From the NCBI GenBank assembly GCA_003232015.1, contig QIKU01000111.1, positions 1-18,142 of the forward strand: a stretch of DNA of 18,142 bases, written 5' to 3'. The notes under the pieces are model-generated. The model saw only the letters and a list, made by a program, of their open reading frames with translations. It was not told the origin of the DNA and made no database searches. The position numbers were made by a program, and so were the translations under genes. The stretch is from Gammaproteobacteria bacterium. GTDB lineage: Bacteria; Pseudomonadota; Gammaproteobacteria; UBA6429. This document shows positions 13,711-18,142 of this stretch, piece by piece; the first letter of the stretch is position 1, and every line of letters begins with the position of its first letter.

Positions 13711-16251
13711 TTACTGCAATAAGTTTAATTGCAAGAGAAGATCCTGTGTTCCGATAACACCATCAGGCGATCCTACCGGAAACAAGTCTCCGTGAGATAA
13801 TTCTAGTGTGGTTGCAGTCAGTTCTCCCAGGGCAAGCCTTTTTGCTATAAGAAAATCCGCTGCATTTATTGCGCCATCAGGTGATCCCAACGGCGCAAGA
13901 TCGCCATCATTAAAGTTAAATGTTAAAGGTATTGGATCGTTATTGTCTTGCAAGCCATCGTTATCTGTGTCAGTTGACGTTGGATTAAGATCCAGAGCAG
14001 GGTTGTAATTTCCTGCATCACCATCATAGGCAACTTCAAAATAATCGTTTAAGGTATCTCCATCTGTATCAACTAATAGCGGGTTACTTCCGATACTATT
14101 CTCAAACGAGTCTGGCAAACCATCATTGTCGTCATCGTCATCACAGACATTTCCCAACCCATCTGTGTCAGTATCTAACTGATCAGAATTAGATGTATTC
14201 GGGCAATTGTCAAAATAATCATCACTACTGTCACCATCTCTATCCATATTAATTAGTAAGATGAAACTGTCATTGCCGCCCTTATTAATCGCCTGATATG
14301 GTTGTTGTAGTGGCAAGTTGGTTGATGCTGTCACACCGGTTACAACCAGATACCCTGCTTCCTTTGATACGCCACGCGCTCTATCTGTCAATGAACCACC
14401 TATATAACTTGAATATAAAAGAGTTCCATCTACCAGAGATAAAGAACTTACATAACCATCAGTGCCTCCACCCGGCGTACTTTGCGTGGGATCGAGCAAA
14501 GGGTAATCCATTGATGTTGTATCTCCTACCACATGCGCAACGTCATTCGTATCAATTGCCATTCGCCATGCACTATCTGAGCCCGAGCCTCCTAGATAAC
14601 GCGAGAAATTATATTGAGAACTAACCAGATCAATGCTTGTTAAGAAAGCCTCTCCATCTGAATATGTTTGTTGAACAGTTAACGGGAAGTTTGAGGATTG
14701 CGTCTGACCAAAAATAACAATGCGCCCACTGGAGTCCATACCCACATCAGTTCCAGCATCATCACCACTACCGCCAATGTAATCGAAATAAACAGGGGTG
14801 CCAGTGGAATTAATATTTACGACAAACGCATCATATCCTCCAGCATTATTTGTCTGTAGTGCGTTTATAGCCGGCAAGTCGGTCGAGCGGCTAGCTCCCG
14901 TAACAAACACTCCATTATTATCATCTAGTGAAATCCCGGCTCCATAATCAAGAGATGTGCCACCGAGATAGGTGACATAATCATAAGATGAACCATTCGG
15001 TTTAAGTTTTAGTACATACGCGTCAAGTTGTCCTGCGTTGTTTGCCTGCCATGCATTAACAGATGGAAAATCTGTTGACGCGGTCACACCAGTCACATAT
15101 ACCGAACCAGTAGTGTCAATCGCCATAGCCCTACCTCGGTCGATGCTATTACCACCGAAATATGTAGAATAAACCAGTGCATTACCTTGAGGGTTTAATT
15201 TAACAATATAACCATCGATTATTCCTGCATTTAGGGACTGCACAGGGTTTACAAGGGGGAAATTAGTGGATGAGGTCGATCCAGTGATATAAGCATTGCC
15301 CAGGTTGTCTACAACCAGCCCCCGTAATTCTGCGATGTCATTGCCGATGTATGTTGAATAAACGAGTTGTAGTGCTGCGCCTGAAATCGAAAACTTGGCA
15401 ATATATGAACTTCTTATAGTACCAATAACACTCTGATATGGATTGAGTGTTGGAAAATCTGAAGATTCTGTTGTTCCCGCTACATATAAAAAACCGTTCT
15501 TGATGACAACATTAAAACCTTCTTCAGAACCACTGCCCCCTAGATATGATGAAAATTCTATTAAAGGGTCAATCAGTAATTCTTTACTATGGTCGTACTC
15601 AGCCAGAGACAGGCTGATAGTTTTATCATCATTGATATGGTATGTAACAGGAATCTGACGCTGTACACCATCGATAATCTGGAACGCTACAGGCACATCT
15701 AATCCCGGAATTCCTGCTGCATCAGGAAATTTCAATTTACCTTCATCCGAAATTTCTGGAATACTATGTTCATCAAATGAAATACGTATAAGTGATGGAT
15801 CTGCAAATGGCTGGATCTTAAAATCAAATTCTAATGTATTATTTGAATGATAATAGATTACGTCAATGCCAGGATAAATATTTTCTGCTTTAACATGTGA
15901 ATATAAAGGTATATCAGTTACCCAACTAGCAGGCTCGGCATTAATAATATAATTAATCTTGCCTGGAAGCTGGTCGTAAGCTGAAACGACAGCATTGAGG
16001 TCTGCGCCTTCATATCGTATTCTCATTACCCCTGTTCGACCTTCTAACGGCCACTCAAAACCTATACCGTTAGCACGTATTCGTGCAATCCAGTCCTTAC
16101 CTTTACCAACAAAGCTGACATCCGATGGATACTGCCCAGAGTTTTTCTCGAAAACTAGCATGGGCGTAATATGAGTTGACGCGTAGACATTTACTTGCCA
16201 GCTCACCAGCAAGCAGGTGATAGTTACAACATAGAAAATATTTAATCGCAT
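13711..16251 (-). CDS. Secreted SBBP seven-blade propeller protein, dockerin-like end
   Basis: 846 residues from the ATG at 16251, which is preceded by AAGAAAG and gives a clean signal peptide (MRLNIFYVV, core, NVYA at 24). A TTG at 16332 in frame would add 27 residues and bury it. Residues about 30-230 are the conserved N-terminal beta domain common in SBBP proteins (FEKNSGQYPSDVSFVGKG). Seven SBBP repeats follow, each with a Y[LIF]G(G) strand and usually a VTGxTxSxDFP-type segment (blades near 236, 300, 363, 427, 491, 552, 615). Then come thrombospondin-type-3 calcium loops (about 670-765; DRDGDSSDD, DTDGLGNVCDDDDDNDG, DTDGDTLND) and two dockerin-like calcium motifs (GDLAPLGSPDGAINAADFL about 782-800, GDLFPVGSPDGVIGTQDLL about 821-839). 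No cohesin is seen nearby. Likely a large extracellular calcium-binding protein. Confidence 0.9.
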   Translation of the reverse strand: MRLNIFYVVTITCLLVSWQVNVYASTHITPMLVFEKNSGQYPSDVSFVGKGKDWIARIRANGIGFEWPLEGRTGVMRIRYEGADLNAVVSAYDQLPGKINYIINAEPASWVTDIPLYSHVKAENIYPGIDVIYYHSNNTLEFDFKIQPFADPSLIRISFDEHSIPEISDEGKLKFPDAAGIPGLDVPVAFQIIDGVQRQIPVTYHINDDKTISLSLAEYDHSKELLIDPLIEFSSYLGGSGSEEGFNVVIKNGFLYVAGTTESSDFPTLNPYQSVIGTIRSSYIAKFSISGAALQLVYSTYIGNDIAELRGLVVDNLGNAYITGSTSSTNFPLVNPVQSLNAGIIDGYIVKLNPQGNALVYSTYFGGNSIDRGRAMAIDTTGSVYVTGVTASTDFPSVNAWQANNAGQLDAYVLKLKPNGSSYDYVTYLGGTSLDYGAGISLDDNNGVFVTGASRSTDLPAINALQTNNAGGYDAFVVNINSTGTPVYFDYIGGSGDDAGTDVGMDSSGRIVIFGQTQSSNFPLTVQQTYSDGEAFLTSIDLVSSQYNFSRYLGGSGSDSAWRMAIDTNDVAHVVGDTTSMDYPLLDPTQSTPGGGTDGYVSSLSLVDGTLLYSSYIGGSLTDRARGVSKEAGYLVVTGVTASTNLPLQQPYQAINKGGNDSFILLINMDRDGDSSDDYFDNCPNTSNSDQLDTDTDGLGNVCDDDDDNDGLPDSFENSIGSNPLLVDTDGDTLNDYFEVAYDGDAGNYNPALDLNPTSTDTDNDGLQDNNDPIPLTFNFNDGDLAPLGSPDGAINAADFLIAKRLALGELTATTLELSHGDLFPVGSPDGVIGTQDLLLQLNLLQ

Positions 16252-16372
16252 AACTTTCTTATGTGCAATGTCAGAAGCATTAGCTAATACCTGTTGGCAG
16301 CGGTTTTCATTCACGCAGAATAGTTTGAACAATGTATATTAAATGCATGCATAAAGATTAACATCAATTCCC

Positions 16373-17863
16373 TTATAACTCATCCATTAATCCAGCACTC
16401 CTGACTTCATCAACAAGTGGTTGCACCTCGGGCAGGTAGTTCTTCCAACGCTTTATTGAAGACGTATACACTGGTTTGTTAACTTGTTCCTTACTTGCCG
16501 TGTTGACAAAACGCGAGTTTTTATAAAAATCAAGGCAATTCTGCTCTATCTCAATCTCACAAAAAGAAACAAGTTTTTCCAGATTGCTTTGAAAATTGGT
16601 TACAATATCTTCATAAGATATATCGAGAATTGGTATTGGAAGCAATTTTTTCCAGTATTTCATAAGATCGTTGCAATATTTGTATTGGTGCACCAGGTTG
16701 TTAAAGCGTGTTGAATATGGATGTGAATCGTTGAAACTTGTAAAATAGATCGAGAGGCAGGTATCAATGGCATTGCGTTGACAGTATATAATTTTGCAGT
16801 TTGGAAATAATTGATAAATAAAACCCAGATTGACAAAATTATGCGGCATTTTATCGATTACATAATCTGAATTGCGCGAAATATTGTTAATTAAATTCAG
16901 ATATTGTTCTGCAATATTATTCAATTCTATTGTGGAAAGCGTGCTTGTACATTGCGGAAACATTACCCCTGCAGACGTAGCAATCTCAACAGATTTTTTC
17001 CCGATAAAGGGAAGTTCGCCCGCGCCATAAACACGTGAATGACTGGATAGTATCTGCTCTACCAGAGTAGTTCCTGAACGTGGCATACCGACAATAAAAA
17101 CAGGCTTGTCACTTGACTGAGTCGATTTTACTCCACGCATGAAAAATGAAGGAGAATAAGCAGCTTTGATAGAATCAGCTACCTGATCATAACTTAGTGG
17201 CGAATATACATCAGGTTTTGAGTTGTTTGCTTGATGATAGTAAAACATCGCTTTTTGATATAGCTGTTTTTTGTCATAAGAATTAGCAATTAGGTAAAGG
17301 AGCTGGCTTTTAACAAAAGCTTCCGATATGTTTTCACTTTTCTCTATTGCGAGTAAATAATCTAGAAGAACATCTAAATTATCAGTTTTTTCGCAAATTA
17401 TGCTCGCTGTATGAGCCAGTGAAATATCAGCTACTCTGTTTATTATGTAGGGCTCAATTAGACGATAAGCGTTTTCATAATGACCTTGCTGAGCAGAAAC
17501 GTTTGCCAGCCCGGAAATAGCCTCGACATTCTCACTGTCTTTTTTTATTGTACGTGTGTATGCTGATTTTGCCTGATCAAAATGACCCATAAGCAAATGA
17601 CATCTACCAAGCAAATTGTAGGCCATACCAGTTTTTTTTTGCTTAAGAGACTTTTTTATGCTTTTAATGGCATCCCCGTGAAGCCCGAGTCTTGATTTTG
17701 CCAGTGCTATAAAATAATAGGTGTCTCCATCGAAATAACCTCTGGCCAACGCTATTTCATAACAGGCAATGGCTTGTTCATTATGGCCAGTATTCAAAAA
17801 AGAACGCGCTTTAACCAAAATATTTTTTATGGTTTCATCGTCAAATGAAGTGTGTAAAGCCAT
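16373..17863 (-). CDS. TPR-containing sulfotransferase
   Basis: 496 residues, no signal peptide. Residues about 10-215 are TPR-type helix pairs (GHNEQAIACYEIALARG, GHFDQAKSAYTRTIKKDSEN, QLYQKAMFYYHQANNSKPD). Residues about 253-496 are a Sulfotransfer_3-type domain: 5'-phosphate loop VFIVGMPRSGTTLVEQIL (255-272), GAGEL (280-284), DKMPHNFVNLG (337-347), 3'-phosphate site KIIYCQRNAIDTCLSIYF (357-374; R363, S371), YEDIV (417-421), and the C-terminal VNTASKEQV-KPVYTSSIKRW. It would transfer sulfate from PAPS to a hydroxyl on protein or glycan; related TPR enzymes resemble tyrosylprotein sulfotransferases. The real acceptor is unknown. The ATG at 17863 has a weak AGG at 7 nt. The 279 bp upstream to the window edge are very AT-rich; I see no gene there. 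Confidence 0.93.
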   Translation of the reverse strand: MALHTSFDDETIKNILVKARSFLNTGHNEQAIACYEIALARGYFDGDTYYFIALAKSRLGLHGDAIKSIKKSLKQKKTGMAYNLLGRCHLLMGHFDQAKSAYTRTIKKDSENVEAISGLANVSAQQGHYENAYRLIEPYIINRVADISLAHTASIICEKTDNLDVLLDYLLAIEKSENISEAFVKSQLLYLIANSYDKKQLYQKAMFYYHQANNSKPDVYSPLSYDQVADSIKAAYSPSFFMRGVKSTQSSDKPVFIVGMPRSGTTLVEQILSSHSRVYGAGELPFIGKKSVEIATSAGVMFPQCTSTLSTIELNNIAEQYLNLINNISRNSDYVIDKMPHNFVNLGFIYQLFPNCKIIYCQRNAIDTCLSIYFTSFNDSHPYSTRFNNLVHQYKYCNDLMKYWKKLLPIPILDISYEDIVTNFQSNLEKLVSFCEIEIEQNCLDFYKNSRFVNTASKEQVNKPVYTSSIKRWKNYLPEVQPLVDEVRSAGLMDEL

Positions 17864-18142
17864 GTTTAGCCTGTTGATTTAGCGAGTAAAAAATATAATT
17901 TTGTGGAATAATGTAAAAATACCAATATAACATATATATACGTATTTTTTTAAAACACGTTTGTGTAAGTAAGATATTAATATATTCACTGGCCTGCTTA
18001 AAAATTAATATGAATCGAAAAACCTGAAAATTTATATATGGACCAAATATAGTGAATGCTACAAACAATAATACAATGCCAACCAGTGTCAACAGACTAA
18101 CTAATTTTTATATCGCCTACCGATTTAATAATTTATTTATAT

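Noticed and set aside
17841..18092. 83-residue minus-strand ORF before the sulfotransferase
   Set aside because: It overlaps the sulfotransferase start, has very AT-rich codons giving Ile/Phe/Tyr-rich sequence, and resembles no family. Most likely open by base composition.

Overview
The window is most likely chromosomal DNA of a gammaproteobacterium with an exosortase (PEP-CTERM) surface-protein system. The gammaproteobacterial call rests on the mfd-csiV gene pair at the left end (the 3' part of mfd, then csiV 3 nt downstream). The exosortase call rests on several secreted proteins ending in a VPxPAxxWLFGSG / hydrophobic / RRK tail. No exosortase gene lies in the window. The DNA is fairly AT-rich, more so between genes. 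I see no tRNA, rRNA, CRISPR array or intact transposase.

Layout. 1-2913: mfd (5'-truncated) and csiV, plus strand. 2914-3697: a gap with a doubtful 49-codon minus-strand ORF, a perfect FNR/ANR-type palindrome and a sigma-54 (RpoN) promoter. 3698-4684: a lipoprotein of unknown function driven by that promoter. 4697-4738: a strong bidirectional terminator. 4746-12754: a long minus-strand block of tandem paralogous secreted proteins (12754, 12005, 11276, 10506 broken, 7448 remnant, 7240, 5972 as start or upstream coordinates). It is interrupted by an 829-residue FG-GAP/ASPIC-UnbV protein gene (7591-10080) and a palindromic repeat (10168-10256). A good RpoN promoter (12812-12827) stands before the first gene. 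13103-13696: a putative 2OG-Fe(II) oxygenase, plus strand. 13711-16251: an SBBP beta-propeller protein with thrombospondin-type-3 and dockerin-like ends, minus strand. 16373-17863: a TPR-sulfotransferase, minus strand.

How it may work together. The array looks like an RpoN-controlled operon of surface proteins. Three intact copies carry the exosortase sorting tail; the two distal copies have replaced it with Ig-like domains. Two gene fragments, one N-terminal and one C-terminal, lie in the right order on either side of the FG-GAP gene. They read most simply as the halves of one array member split by later DNA. Rejoining them restores a closely spaced array of six genes. The lipoprotein has an RpoN promoter at the same distance from its start codon as the array has, so both may belong to one regulon. 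RpoN, with the PrsK/PrsR two-component system, is known to control PEP-CTERM genes in other bacteria. The oxygenase and sulfotransferase could modify surface material, but that is only inference from proximity.
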